Source: Viridothelium virens | Taxonomy: Eukaryota; Ascomycota; Dothideomycetes; Trypetheliales; Trypetheliaceae | Direction of reading: 5' to 3' | Assembly (NCBI GenBank): GCA_010094025.1 | Contig: ML991816.1 | Span: forward strand, 124,001 to 188,000 | DNA length: 64,000 nt | In this document: positions 44,312 through 56,636 of the stretch, one piece after another | How positions within the stretch are numbered: the stretch's first letter is position 1 | Layout: each line of letters opens with the position of its first letter | Program-made: the position numbers and the translations under genes | Notes under the pieces: generated by a model | What the model was told of the DNA's origin: nothing | The model's input: only the letters and a program-made list of their open reading frames with translations | Database searches by the model: none

Positions 44312-44332
44312 TATGCCATCCATGCCCAGCTA
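44312..44332 (+). promoter_or_regulatory. Small upstream ORF in the Gid7 leader
   Basis: An ATG opens a six-codon frame (MPSMPS, stop) about 390 nt before the Gid7 start, and is the only ATG I find between about 44270 and the main start. It could tune translation, or lie in an unrecognised leader intron that starts at its GTATGC. Confidence 0.4.
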
Positions 44333-44698
44333 AAATATCGACTCAGTCTCGGGTTCTCCTCATCAGAGCGACCCCGAGCATTCAGTCGTCTGCCAAGGGC
44401 TTCCGTCCTGGCAACCAACGTCCCCCCAAACGATCCTTCCCCATCCACCTCCGACGACCCAGCCACCTCGAATCCTTCTCAACTACCTCCTATTACCCAA
44501 GAAATCTCAGCCCCCCCGCCCCAGCTACAAAGCCATACATTAGGACCAGAAGTAGACTCAGACGAGTCTGCCGCGGTTCCCCAGAAGCGGCGCCGGCGCG
44601 CTTCTAGCTCATCCACAGCCTCCGATTCTGATCAGGCTTTTCCTGGAGGCAGGTCCTCCACTCATCCAAAGCGGAGGAGAACACTGCAAGGTTCAACG

Positions 44699-46918
44699 AT
44701 GAGACCCGAGCATGACCCCTCTAAGAACATTACTCCGTCGAGACCATTCTCACATCGGTCCTCGAACGGCTCCTCAAATGGAACAACGATACCTCCCTCG
44801 ATGAAGACCTCGCCTTCTAGTCATACAAATGGATCACATGAGAAATCCGAAAGCAATGGATATACGAATGGGGTGGGAAGACCGACAGGAAGCTTCTTCG
44901 GTCATGATAGAGAAGAAGTCACCAGAATCCTCATCCAGAGTCTACAGGATTTAGGCTATCAGGCTGCTGCGCAACAATTAAGCAGAGAAAGCGGTCATGA
45001 GCTGGAAGGTCCTGCAGTAGCGGCGTTCAGGAATGCCGTCCTGCAGGGAGAATGGACAGAAGCCGAAGCCTTTCTCTTGGGAAGCGTGGAGCAAAATCAG
45101 GGTGCTGTTTCACATGGCACAAGGGCCATAGACCATGGAATAAGTAATAGCCGTGGCAGCCTGTCAAATAACTCTGGTTCAAGAGAAGGTCAACTAGATG
45201 GCCAGCTAAGTGGTTTAGTTTTGTCAGAAACGGCGACGAGAAATGAGCTGCTATTCCTCATGCGACAACAGAAATACCTCGAGTTGCTTGAGAATCGAGA
45301 TCTTGGGGCGGCACTCATGGTTTTGAGACAAGAGTTGACACCATACAGCTCAAATACGAGTAGATTACATGCGTTGTCGAGTTTGATGATGTGTGAATCA
45401 GCAGCAGACCTCCGAATTCAAGCGAAATGGGATGGCTCAGACGGACAATCTCGGAGTCAACTACTGTCAGACCTCTCGAGATCAATATCTCCGTCCGTCA
45501 TGATCCCGGAGCACCGTCTTGCTGTTCTGCTGCAACGAGTCAAAGACAACCAAATTGCCGAGTGCAAATATCACAATACCGCAGACTCTCCCTCGTTGTA
45601 TCTCGATCATACATGCAGCCGTGATGAGTTTCCGCTCGTCACCGGCCGCATTCTCCAGGGCCAGCAAGATGAAATCTGGGGTCTGCAATTTTCTCACGAC
45701 GGCACAATGCTAGCAACCGCGAGCAAAGACAGCACAGTATTAATATACGAGACAGTGAACTTCAAGACTGTACATAGCCTAGCTGACCATAGTGAGGGTG
45801 GTATTACATATGTTGCTTGGAGTCCTGACGATTCGAAGGTAGTGAGTTGTGGTCAAGACAAATCCGCACGTGTTTGGGATACGCAGGTGAGTGATGCTGT
45901 TTTGGATTGCAGAAGCACTACACAAAGACACTACCCATCTTTTCGTTCCCTGGTGGATACTTTATCTCTTGGCTCCACTATCGGCTCTCAAGCGTCCGGA
46001 ATCTCACTGCATCACAGACCGGGAACTGTCTCCTCGATCTGACAGATTTTACCGATCCTGTAACGACGGCTGTGTGGACACCGAATGGCCAGAACATCAT
46101 TCTCGGCTCCCTCACTCCTGAATTGCCCATCAGTATCTGGAATCTGAAAGGTGAACGGATCTACAAATGGGAGGAAGAAAATCGGAGTAGCAAAATTCGG
46201 GTCCATGATATAGCGCTTAGTCCTGACGGAAACCGTCTGGTTGCTATCACGTCAGATGACCGCATCTTTATCTATGACTACTGGAGCCGGAATCAACTTG
46301 CACAATGGTCAATGGGAACCAGAATGACATGTATAAACATCAGTAGCGATGGGCGGCATGTACTGGTGAACATGAAGGATGACAGAGTCGTCATGCTGGA
46401 CATTGATACCGGTGAAACTGTCCAGACGTTTCCTGGGCAAAAGCAGTCAACCTTCATGATTCGGAGCTGTTTTGGCGGTGCAGGAGAGGAGCTCATTGCT
46501 AGTGGAAGCGAGGGTAAGTTTTGCGCGTCAGAGTGACCCACAGAATGAGTCTAATACAACAATTAGACTCCAAAGTGTACATCTGGCGCCGAAGAAGCGG
46601 AGAACTCATCGAGAAGCTGGAAGGCCACGAGAAACCCTCAGGCCCTGAATCGACTAGCTTTGTGAACGCCATCGCATGGCACCCTCATGACCCTAGCATT
46701 TTCGCATCTGCAGGAGATGATCATACAGTGCGAATGTACGTTACAAAAGCCTTGCAAGGCGGACATCGACAAGGGCCTCTGGCCAAGACACCACTATGCT
46801 GACATCCAACAGATGGACCTCTCCCGAGGCTTTAGCAACCAAACCCCAATTCAAGGCTCCGGGCGATACGTGGAGGGCTTGGCAAGGCCAGTCATATAAT
46901 GGTGGTCCTAGTCGGTAG
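44699..46918 (+). CDS. GID7: Gid7/WDR26-like subunit of the GID/CTLH E3 ubiquitin ligase
   Basis: Four exons: 44699-45886, 46018-46513, 46567-46735 and 46813-46918 (652 aa from the first in-frame ATG). After a Ser/Asn-rich lead come LisH (REEVTRILIQSLQDLGYQAA), CTLH (FRNAVLQGEWTEAEAFL) and CRA-like helices (LLFLMRQQKYLELLENRDLG), then WD40 repeats: IWGLQFSHDGTMLATASKD, ITYVAWSPDDSKVVSCGQD, ending FASAGDDHTVRIW. The last intron has a GTACGT donor and its removal makes VRIW, the classic repeat end, plus a short C-terminal tail. Gid7 homodimers arrange the GID ring that degrades gluconeogenic enzymes when glucose returns. The frame stays open for about 620 nt before the first ATG and includes a basic PKRRRR-like block, so the true N-terminus may be longer. 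Confidence 0.93.
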
Positions 46919-47832
46919 CCCTCCCCCTCCGCAATGCACATGACTGCCACAACAATGAATTTGATTTATCGCATCGGGTCACATATACATAGATCTAACT
47001 GCGCCACGAGTTTCGGCATTAGACTGACGATTTACGCAAGGGATTAATGAGAGCCGAGGTGCGGCCACGTTTGCGCACACGCACACCAGGCGCAATGCTT
47101 TCGGGGAGGCGTCAGTAGTTGAGCGGCCCTTTGTCGACTAGATGGTCAACCCATATTCTGGCGTTTCCAACGGGATGACTGAGATCTGAATTCCCTTTTC
47201 CGGTGTTGGTAATTATGGAGCGTAGCCAGTTGTTTGTCCCAAACAGTGAGCTCCTAGATCTTCTTCAACGACGCTCAACTTGAGATAGTAGGGGCGCAAT
47301 TGGGCCAGCGAAGTACAGTTCTTGCCGTACCAGCCTGCGGGTTCGCATAAGAGAAGGTTGGACGGAGATGGAGTCACAGGGTTGCAGGCGCAAAGACGGC
47401 ATTATCGCGCGTGCACAAAGGTAGAGCTGTAAATAGAATATAACCCAGACCACCCGAGCCACCCAAGCGGATTCATAGTAGGGGCAAGGTCCATTTCACT
47501 GGATGATTTCTCACACACATCGGGCAGAGAATGCTATGTTGGACAAGAATGAAGAGTTCAACCATTCATTCCAGCTAGCTAGTATGCAGAAAACTGTTGT
47601 AAGACTCAAAATTTACCAACCCGGGAAATGCAGTCTGATGATCAAACCATACGCCAGAACCAATGGGAGATAGCACGCGCTTCCCTGCCAGGAGGTAGGA
47701 AAATGCATCTGTACTAAGGAAGAACCATTAGCTCTTACCACGCGAGCAAATGTTCACACCTATTGCCTCCACTCCGCTCTATTAGACAATCCACCTCCCA
47801 TCATTCGCTCCAAGTTCTCACCCATCACCCTC
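46919..47832. other. Convergent intergenic region, 914 bp
   Basis: Between two 3' ends. No gene, repeat or RNA seen. The last 80 bp are extremely C-rich on the plus strand. Confidence 0.5.
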
Positions 47833-50800
47833 CTACCCCTTCCTCAACGGATGTGCCCCACCTCTACTCCCCCCTCTCTCCATAGCATGCCCGCCAGCAC
47901 CCTGCAAGCCACCCCCCGGCGCAGGACTCACCCCACGACTTCCAGCCACCGCCGCCGCAATCCCCACCCTCCTCTCCACCACCGGCCCCAGCCTTGGACT
48001 CCCCATATTCGGCGCCGCGCTCCCCGCCCTCGTCACCACCTGCGCCCTTCCACTCGCCCGCTGCTCCCTCGCAACACGCAGCTCCTCCTCCTTCCTCCGC
48101 AGCAAGGCCTCGCGCTCCCTCAGCTGCACCTTCAGCCGCTCGTTCTCGCTCGCCGTCGCCGCCGTCTGTGCACCCACCGCCGTCTGCCGCAGTGCCACCG
48201 CCTGGCCGTCAGCGCGCTGTTCCAGGCGCACGTTCGTGGCGCGGAGCTCGGCGACTTCGGTGCCGAGTTCGGCTGCCGCCGACGAGGCCGCTTGGTATTG
48301 CGTTCGGGTGTAGGCGAGCTCGGCGGTTTGCGTCTCGAGGCGTTTGGAGGAGGTGGCGGCGGCGGATTCGGCGGCGCGGAGGGAGGCGCGCAGGGTTTCG
48401 AAGTCGGCGATGGCGGGGGGGGCGGAGGTCAGGAGGGTGTTCCGCGCGGATTCGAGGTCGGTGCGGAGGGTGTTGCGTTCGTCGCGGAGGGAGGCGAGGG
48501 TTTGGGTTTGGGATTCGAGGCGGCGTTCGGCCTTGTCGAGCGCTTGTTTGGTGGTGTCGAGTTGGTAGTAGGCCTGAGTGAGCTCGGTGCGTTGGTCCTC
48601 GTAGCGCAGTTGAAGGCCTTCCAGGGCTTTGTGGAGCTCGTTGGCGCGAGAATGGAGCTGGCGGAGCTCGGTGCGAACTTCGAGGATGTTGATGGCATCG
48701 TCTTCTGTTAAGACTTGATGCTGTATAACTTCCTGTTTCTGCGTAGCGGGGGTTTTAGGTTGCTCGGCAGAATCAGTGATGTGGGTCGTCGAGACTTCGG
48801 ATGCATTCACGATCAGGGAATCGGAGTGCTCTGGCTCCTTCCTTGCAGACACGCGTGCTCGCTTCGACGAGCTTGCGAATTGTTCGTCGGCGGGATCCTA
48901 GCTTTCATTAGTTATTTTCCGAATCTCCGAAGATACGTCCACTCACCATCGATCGTTTCAAGTATGGAGGATCTCTTGGCTTTACATGGCAAGGTTCTGT
49001 CTCCGTTGACGATTGCTGACTATTGAAGACTTCTTCCAATTTAGGCGATCTTTCAAGTGTAGGCCAAGACGTTCCATTTTCCGGGTCCTTTAGGAAGCTG
49101 ACAGTATCCTCTGCAAGTGCACTTAGCTGCGCAGCTATCTTTTCTTTCACGTTCGGTGGAAGAGCTCGAGGATAATGATCTGGAACGATACCACATTCGC
49201 CTTGAAATTGAGACACAGCTTGAACGAGTGTTTGCAGACGCTCAGTCTCATCCATGTCTAATTTGATCCAACGCTCAAATTGTTCGATGGAGTTTGCGAT
49301 GAGTAGGCGCAAAGACGGTGGTAGATTTCCATTTCCATTGGAAGCAGCAAAATTCTTTTTCATAAAACCGGGGTAAAAAGTGTTCTCCAATCCAATAACA
49401 AGCGAAATCTGCTCAGGTAGGCTCTCCGGTGGCGACTTGGTTGAGTAAATTCTCGCAGTAAGAGCGGCGTTGGCACCCTCACCAAGACTGACCGGCTCGT
49501 TACCTGCTAGGTCGCTGTACGTTCTAAAACCCCAACCTTTGAAGACTTTGACCACTACATCATATGGGTTTCCAGGCTTTACGAAAATGGCAATCTCTTT
49601 CGTAGACATAGCCAATTTCTCCACTAACAGCGCAAGGAATTTGAACTTGAAAGAACAGGTTTCGGCCCAGATTGCATGCATCTGATCTGTACCAGCCTCC
49701 TGAGAGAAATTTTCCCGGTTCTCCAAGTCCAGATGCAATAGGATATCATGAAGTAGGTCCAGCCTCGACACCACTTGCTCCCGCGTCCCATTGTGAGGAT
49801 TTTCCACAAAGGCTGTAAATAGGCGAGGTGGATATTCCGTCGACGTCTTGACTCGAATGCGATAACTGTCACGCTGACTACCACCCATTGGAAGAACGAG
49901 CACCAGCTCTTCGCCTGAATGGGGTTGCGTAGGTCGATGAGTGTCCTTGTCGATAAGGCCTTTCCGGAGATTTTGGGGCTCGTCAGTATCTTCATCAATA
50001 ATCGTTTCTAGCTGAGAAGAAGCCAGAACTCTTGGATCGCTGTCCACTTGTCCATGACTTTCAGATTGTGTTGTGCTGCCATCTGCACCTGGCTGGACAT
50101 CAGAAAACTGCTCTGCTAGTTGGCCAGCGCCATTCGTTCCATCAGGAAGCAACGTTGCTAGCATTGTTGACCGGGTAGCACTTGGCTCTGGAGCCTTTGG
50201 CTCCGGTCCCGAATGTGGAATCGCGGAAGGAGATCTAGTGCCTCCTTCTGGGGATGCTGTGTTTGCCTTTGATGATCTCCTTCTGCGCTCCCGAAATCTG
50301 AATTGAGGCTGAGGAAGATTTGATGTTGCCTTATTACGCATTTCCGAGAGCCTTGCGTCAAGATCGGATGCATTCAAGCTTTCTGAAGCGCCAGTCTCCG
50401 ACATCGTGGCCAGATCTGAAGGTATCTCGAGTCGCGGAAGCTTATTCGCAGTAACAGAACGGGTAGATTGAGAGGGGGGTGATGGTAGAGATAGCAGGAG
50501 TTGGTTCACTAGCGACGATTTCCGAGATTCCGATGATACTTCGGCGGCGGGCTTATCAGTCCGAGAAAGCTTGGCACTCGTATGGCTTCGCTCAGAGCCA
50601 GAATGACTTTCTGGACTGGGCAGGTCCGGAGGTTGAGATGACTCAAGAGAGTTACCAGTCTCGATCCGGTTTTCGCGTGTTTGAGCAGACACCGTCGCTA
50701 AGCCCTCTGGAGAACTCTTCGACGTCGGAATAAACGCAAAATCTGAAATTTGCGTGCCGGATCCACGATTTGGAGTTTCAGAAAGCTGAGGTTTCTCGGC

Positions 50801-52630
50801 TATAATATTGTAGCCTTCGGTTGGCGATGATAGCGTCTCCTGTCCAGAGGCTTCTTGTTTATCGCTCTCGGTAGACTGGGTCTTTTCCGCTTCTTCTGTG
50901 GGAGGTGGTGAAGAAGCGGAGGATGTTGAATGCTTCGCGCTAGGCAATGGTTGAGCGAAAGGCGAAAGCTCGTCAATGACGTCGCTCTCGGGTCCAGAGG
51001 GTGAGGAGACTGAATGTTGGATGGGCGTATATGAGTCACGTTGGGAGGGGTTTTGTGTTTGCTATCAATCTTGTTAGCAAAAAGTCGCTCGAAAGTGAAC
51101 TACAAGTGAACAGGGAAGAGAAGGTGGGGTTTGACTAGTGATGCAGAAGCCAATGAAATGATCGCACATTTAGGCCTTGCGAGATTTTGCATCAATGTAA
51201 ATATACTGGTCTTTCCACGCATAGAAGCAATGATAAGTGTGAAATACCTCTATTGGGCTGCTTTCTGGGATATCTTGGGTTTGGTCCTGCGTCACACTTC
51301 CAGAGGTGGTGCTAGTTGAAGTGTGGCTTGTAGCCAGACTTTCGGGAGGCACAAAAGTCTCGCTATTGTCTACAATTTGTGAATCGGGCACAATCTTGAC
51401 CACGGAACTAGATTTAGCATCCACAGAAGAAGTCTGTTGTGCGTGAGTGTGGTCCGAACTGGTGTTTTCGACGTGACTCTCTGGGGTAGTCTGGGTGCAG
51501 CCGGTAACTGGAACGTAACTCTCGTTGGAGGGCTTCGAGTTCGTGGTAGGCTCAGAGGTAATGCTGTCTCGAGAGGGCTCTTGTGTAACCTCTGCTGGTG
51601 AATATGACACAGCTGTATGGATAGTGGTACGACCGGTAGACTGTTGCGGAGATTCTTGGATTAATTGCTGAACGGAGCAATCTGAAGCGTGCTCTTGGAG
51701 GGCGTCCTTTGCAGCCGCTCGAGCAGGGTTTGAGGTTTGGGATTCTTGAGCAAGTTCCTGGAAAGTATTCTCGGTGGAGCTTTGATCGCAACCGACTACT
51801 GCTTGTGATGAGCTATTAGCCAACCTGACTATCTGGTCGTTAGTTGGATTTTCTCCCTCGGTTAGAGGCTGGACTTGAGAGGCAACAGTCGAATCCGTTG
51901 CCGTCTCCTGAGTTGCAGGGGCTGAAAAGGAAGTATACTCCTCGTAATTGATGGACTTCTGCGCGAGGACTATTTCCGGGTCCTGCGGCGTTGCTTGGCT
52001 TACCAGGTCTTTTCCCTTTGGTTCGTCTAGTATTTCGAAGTTCGACAGTCCCAAGTCTGAGTCTGAAGAGTCCTTTTCAGACTTTGACGTATATGAAGGG
52101 CTCTGAGTAAGAGTTGGAGAAGCTTGGAATGGGTCGGACCACTGTGCTGAGTCTTCCTTTTGGCACGGTGTCGGGCTGTCTTCAGACGTATTTCCCACGT
52201 CACCGTTAGCGGAGCTGTGGACGACCGGTAACAAGTTCTCGGCTGCTGGGGAACTTTCGACAATCTTTCGACGTTTGTCTCTTCTTCCACGCACTGAAAC
52301 TGGTGTACTCTCTTCGTATGGTACCTGGGACTCGCTCAACCTCTTCCTTGCAGTCTTGACTTTGTCGACTTGCTGCTGCTTTGCCTGATTTTGCTTCCAG
52401 TGTTCCAGGGCCTCCTCGTTAAGGTTCTTCTTCGGCTCCCAGGTTGGAGAGTATTTCTCGCCAGTGTCCGGATTATCTTCCCACTGCACCAAGTAGCGAC
52501 CGTTCCTATATTTGAGAACGTCGCGAATTTCAAAGTAAAGTGAGGAAGGAGTCTTCCGTTTCTTAGCGGAGGATTCGATTGCAAATGTATCTTCCGAACG
52601 GCGTTTACGCTTCGCAGGCGTGTTCGCCAT
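47833..52630 (-). CDS. Chromodomain protein with HDA2/3-like domain (HDA complex subunit)
   Basis: Three exons: 52630-51248, 51061-48947 and 48897-47833 (about 1520 aa). The N-terminus has a basic patch (PAKRKRRSED) and a chromodomain at residues ~28-80 (YFEIRDVLKYRNGRYLVQWED, then YSPTWEPKKNL). A long disordered Ser/Thr/Gln-rich stretch follows. Near residue 850-1130 is the class II histone deacetylase complex subunit 2/3 fold: ELVLVLPMGGSQRD, DLLHDILLHLDL, TCSFKFKFLALLVEKLAM, ISLVIGLENTFYPGF. Exon 3 is a coiled-coil of about 220 residues with a Gly-rich tail. Yeast Hda2/Hda3 hold the Hda1 deacetylase; a reader of methylated H3K9 joined to this fold recalls the CDP-2 protein of the Neurospora HCHC silencing complex, but that equation is inference. 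The first intron (186 nt) is long; both joins restore good frames. Confidence 0.88.
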
Positions 52631-53442
52631 CACGAGAGTGCGTAGTCGAATGGGCAATTGGTGGAGTCGAAAGAAGCAGCCATGGCGGGGCACGAGGACT
52701 ATTTATCTTGGAGTCGGCGGAGACGAAGAGGAAAGCGAGGTGGCTGGTGACACAGGAGGGAAGCTGGGAGTGATGACTGCCTCTGCTTGAATGTATAGAA
52801 AAGTGAGAAGTGACGGCGGCGTTCCCATGAAGTCGCGTCGCACGTCACATAGAAAAGCTTCGAGGTGAGATCGGAGAAGCAGCGATGCCGGCCGCGAACA
52901 TTCTATCTACACTACAATACCAGGTGATTCACTACCACAATCAGGGCTTTGCTACTGTCAAGTGACACAGGGTTTAGCTATTGACTTAATCAAAAGCCTA
53001 TGCAGTAACGATCTCGATTCCAGACTCATCGGCGACTACCTGCCAGGTTGGTTGATATTGTACCTTGCCATTATTTATTTCGATATCCAACCATTTCCGG
53101 GAGTTCCTTGAATACGACCCATGAATAACCCTAAGGAGGTCGTATAGGCAAACCATCTGTAGGCAATTTCTCCCATGTACTCTGTGATTGGGCTCTGGTA
53201 TACAACACCTGACACTAAACGCGACGTGGTGGAAAGTCTTGACGTACTATTCGCAGTACACGGTATGCTACCCTTCTCGATGGAAAGGAGATTCTACACG
53301 CTCTTCCAAGTCCTGAAATGCCTTTGGGTATACCTGAGTAGCGTGGTTTTTGGACGTTAAGGTCCAAGTATGGTCGTTCTCGGTCTCGTCTATACACTTA
53401 CAACATCACAGACGACCCCTGATGCAACCAAGCACAAACTCT
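52631..53442. other. Intergenic, 812 bp
   Basis: Promoter of the chromodomain gene and 3' flank of the dehydrogenase. The open frame at 53175-53360 has no recognisable product. Confidence 0.5.
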
Positions 53443-55232
53443 TCAGACGTATTTATACGGATTCATAATTCCATTCTGTCGACTCATTAGCTCTATTGCC
53501 TCGATGAGCTGCTAGGAACTTACGGGGTCATATAGATTCTTGATCTGCCTCATCAGTTCGATTATAGTCGGACTTCGACTGTACCGGATGAATGGCTTCT
53601 TCGCAATCCCCAGTCCATGCTCAGCACTAATGCTGCCGTTCCTTTTTGATACCCATTCGAAAACAAACGGCTCTAGCTGATTCTCCACTTCCTTCTCATA
53701 TCTTCGCACTGGCACGTTGAGGTGCAGATTTGAGTCGCCCATGTGTCCGTATCCCACGACATCCACTATGGGGTACTGCTCACTGTCGCCCACCAGTCCA
53801 GCGGATGTAAGCTTCTCGCGTGTCTCTTCGACTAGAGCATACAATTCATTGATCGGTATTGAGAGGTCATATTTGTAAACACCGCCCCAGTGACCAAGGC
53901 ACTCTGGTATACCTTCCCTACAACCCCAGAGATCCAGAACTTGGGTTTGATCTTGCGCGACAACTCCATCCGATACAATTTCTTCACCCATGACGTGCTC
54001 CAGAAACGCTTCCAATTTCTCATTATCATGGTCTGAATTGGAGCCACTAGTCTCAACCAGACAATGAAACGGGTGCTCCCCTTCCAGGGGCAATTTTCTC
54101 CCGCTTGCTTTGGTAACAAGATTCTGACTTCGACCGTCCATCAACTCGAATGCTGACAGTATTTCCGAAAGGTGACCCTTGGCTTCTCTGAATGCTGTTT
54201 GGACCTTCTCAAAGCTGTCCAATCCAAAATAAGCTACATTGATGGCGGGAGATCGTTGTGCGCATTGTATCGACACGCCAGTGATAATCCCGATGGTTCC
54301 CTCTCCTCCGATGAATAGTTGCTTGATGTCATATCCAGTGTTGTTCTTCCTTAATTTTGAGAGATCATCTACGATGGTTCCATTCGGCAGGACAGCTTCA
54401 ATTCCTAAGACATTCCCGTGCAAGCTTCCGTATCTGAGCAGACGAAGCCCGCCCGCATTTGTTGCAACGTTTCCACCTATTTGACATGAACCTTTTGCCC
54501 CAAGATCTAAAGGGAATATATGCTTCTTCTCGGCAAGAAAATTGTCCGCAACCTCCAAAATGACCCCAGCGTCGGCAACAAATATACCGGAGACTTCGTC
54601 AAATGACCGTATTCGATTCATGCGGCTTAAATTTATGACGATTTCATCAAATACTGGCACCGACCCTCCAACCAATCCCGTGTTGCCACCCTGGGGAACC
54701 ACGGCCAGCATGTTGTCGTTACAGTATTTTAGTATCTTGCTGACCTCCTCCGTATTCCCAGGTTTGACGACGAGCTTGGCATGTCCTCTGTATTTTCGCA
54801 TCCAATCGCTATTGAAAGCCTCAAGATCTTCACTCGCATCTTGAGATACACCGTCCACGACTGCAGATTCCGAGCCTAGTAATTTTTTGAAATATTCGAC
54901 ATGCTCGCTCGATATCTTGGCGTATTTAGGGTCTCTCTTGAGATCTGGATAACTGGGATATGTATTAGTCAATTGACATTGAATGGTGGATCTTAACGAT
55001 TTGCTCACGACTCGGATGTGAATTTGATGGCCTTCGCCGGACTCGGTCCTTTCGTAGCCCCTCCATCTACATCTATTTGACGTGGCTCAGACGTTGCCGA
55101 GCTAGTCGCTTCTGCTTGACCCGCTTGCCATCGCCGCTGAGCAAACGGCCGTATCCGGGTGATGCGATGGCTAATCTGTCGAGGATTTGACGCTGGTCGA
55201 AGCCGAGAGGCTACTCTTGAGACAGATGCCAT
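53443..55232 (-). CDS. DLD2: D-2-hydroxyglutarate/D-lactate dehydrogenase, mitochondrial FAD enzyme
   Basis: Three exons: 55232-55009, 54952-53524 and 53475-53443 (561 aa), introns 56 and 48 nt. The first ATG (55232) starts a presequence rich in Arg and Ser (MASVSRVASRLRPASNPRQI). Splicing joins KFTSES to YPDLKRDPKYAK. The PCMH-type FAD domain has VVKPGNTEEVSKIL, PQGGNTGLVGGSVP, GGNVATNAGGLRLLRYGSLH and GGEGTIGIITG; the C-terminal domain has the metal/substrate motif GYGHMGDSNLHLN and AEHGLG. The last exon is 33 nt and adds NGIMNPYKYV, the usual family C-terminus, so it is firmly supported. It oxidises D-2-hydroxyglutarate (and D-lactate in yeast Dld2) in the mitochondrial matrix. D-2HG or D-lactate preference is not clear by eye. 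Confidence 0.95.
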
Positions 55233-56039
55233 CAGCAAAGTTCGGCGTTGGAGGAAAACTTGAGGCGTTGGTATCGAAGCTATTTTCGGACAATTGGATA
55301 TGTAATGGGTAAGGTAGATTAGCTTTCCCGCAATATCAGGGTTGACCGAGCCGAGGATAAGGATTGATTGAATTCTGTCCGTGACGTCGTCCTGCGTGAC
55401 TAAGTGCCCAATCCATTACGAATAATTAAGATGACGCAACAGGCTCGTATTTTATTAGGGGATGCATTAAGAAATGTCGGATGAGTATGGTTGGTGCTGT
55501 AAAAACCAATTTGTCTATATCGTAGCCTAGGAGCTCCTCAGCAACATGAAGTCAAGGATCGTGTCCATAGAGCATCTTGGGCCTCCATCAACATTTTTCT
55601 CAATGATCAAGTATACGAAGAAGGGAAGAAGTAATTTCTTCAGTCTAAAACTCAAAAGGTATTATCGCGAAAACCCGATAAGGCAAAGGATGCAAGGCTC
55701 ACAAACTTCCTTCTTTTAGGCGCCGAAGGGTTGGTCCAGTTAGTCCGGACAAAAATCAGTATTAGCGATTTATCTGATTATCCTAATTTAGCTTTATACG
55801 ATTTAGGAAATTCCCAATAAGATTTTGAGCTTTTCGCGCCCCTTACGGCCCGGGTGGTACAGTGCTCCACACATTTAATCCTACTGCAGCCATACAATCG
55901 AGATACTTACTTGCTTGTAGCATGTCTTTCTTTACTAGTTTTCCGATCTTTACTCCGTACTTCTCATCCCTTTCCACTTTTCAGAGCTGACTTTTGAATC
56001 TCAATTCTTTCCTGTTTTTTCTTAGCCAGGTTTATCCTG
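55233..56039. other. Intergenic, about 800 bp, AT-rich in part
   Basis: The stretch 55,760-55,830 is AT-rich. No gene or repeat recognised. Confidence 0.5.
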
Positions 56040-56636
56040 TCAATGTCCTCCAGCACTTTTCTATTCCAACATCATACATATTGCCAGCTAGATCGAACTT
56101 TGCATAAGCCACATGTCCCCTGTAACTTCGTTCCTCCCTTGAAATTCCCCTCACGGCCTCCACTCCATCCAAGTGCCCACACTCCAGCAACTTCTCTATC
56201 GATGGATCTGCCATCTCCCCACCCCACCCCACCCCCACGCAATCCCCTCATACCAGCTCACTCTCTTCCCATGCGCGACTCCGAGCCATATCCGCCCCAC
56301 GCGAGGGGGATGTAGTAGTAGATGTGTCCGATCCCAGCGGCTTGGGCGGCAGAGATGATGTTGCAGCGTCAGCGAATGCGCTGCGCGTTCTCATACGTGT
56401 TGGCGCTAATGAAGAGTAGGTTATGGACACCTATGAAGACTGTCGCGAGCTGCGTGGGGGAGTTGTAGTCCGTGTGGATGAGCAGGATGTCCTATGTGGT
56501 GAAGTGGGCGCGGGCGGCTTCATGGGTGGAGGCGGCGGTGATGGTGGTTCGGGGGAGAGAGTTGGTGAGGAGATGGGAGAGGACGCCGGTGCTGAGGGCC
56601 GCTGGAGGCGCCGAGAAGGAGGTGGTTGGGGCTCAT
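56040..56636 (-). pseudogene. Decayed NmrA-like NAD(P)-binding protein
   Basis: From an ATG at 56636 the minus strand gives MSPNHLLLGASSG, then after a one-or-two-base frame change STGVLSHLLTNSLPRTTIT, DYNSPTQLATVFIGVHNLLF, SANTYENAQRIR, RCNIISAAQAAGIGHIYYY and PLAWGGYGSE. This is the classic NmrA/HSCARG-type sequence (Rossmann start, IxADYNxPxTL, GVDNLLFISS, NVIxAAxxAGVKHIYYSSLA). Three in-frame stops are seen (after FTT, after AQRIR and after MGRE) and at least one more frame change before SIEKLLECG and a garbled REG segment near 56120. The remainder fades out around 56040. It is a host gene, not the true nmrA, which is intact at 39949-41369. No clear C-to-T bias dominates the visible changes. 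Confidence 0.85.

Noticed and set aside
47851-48711. Plus-strand 286-codon frame (His/Arg/Pro- then Gly-rich)
   Set aside because: Antisense shadow of the coiled-coil exon of the chromodomain gene, produced by the strong base skew there.
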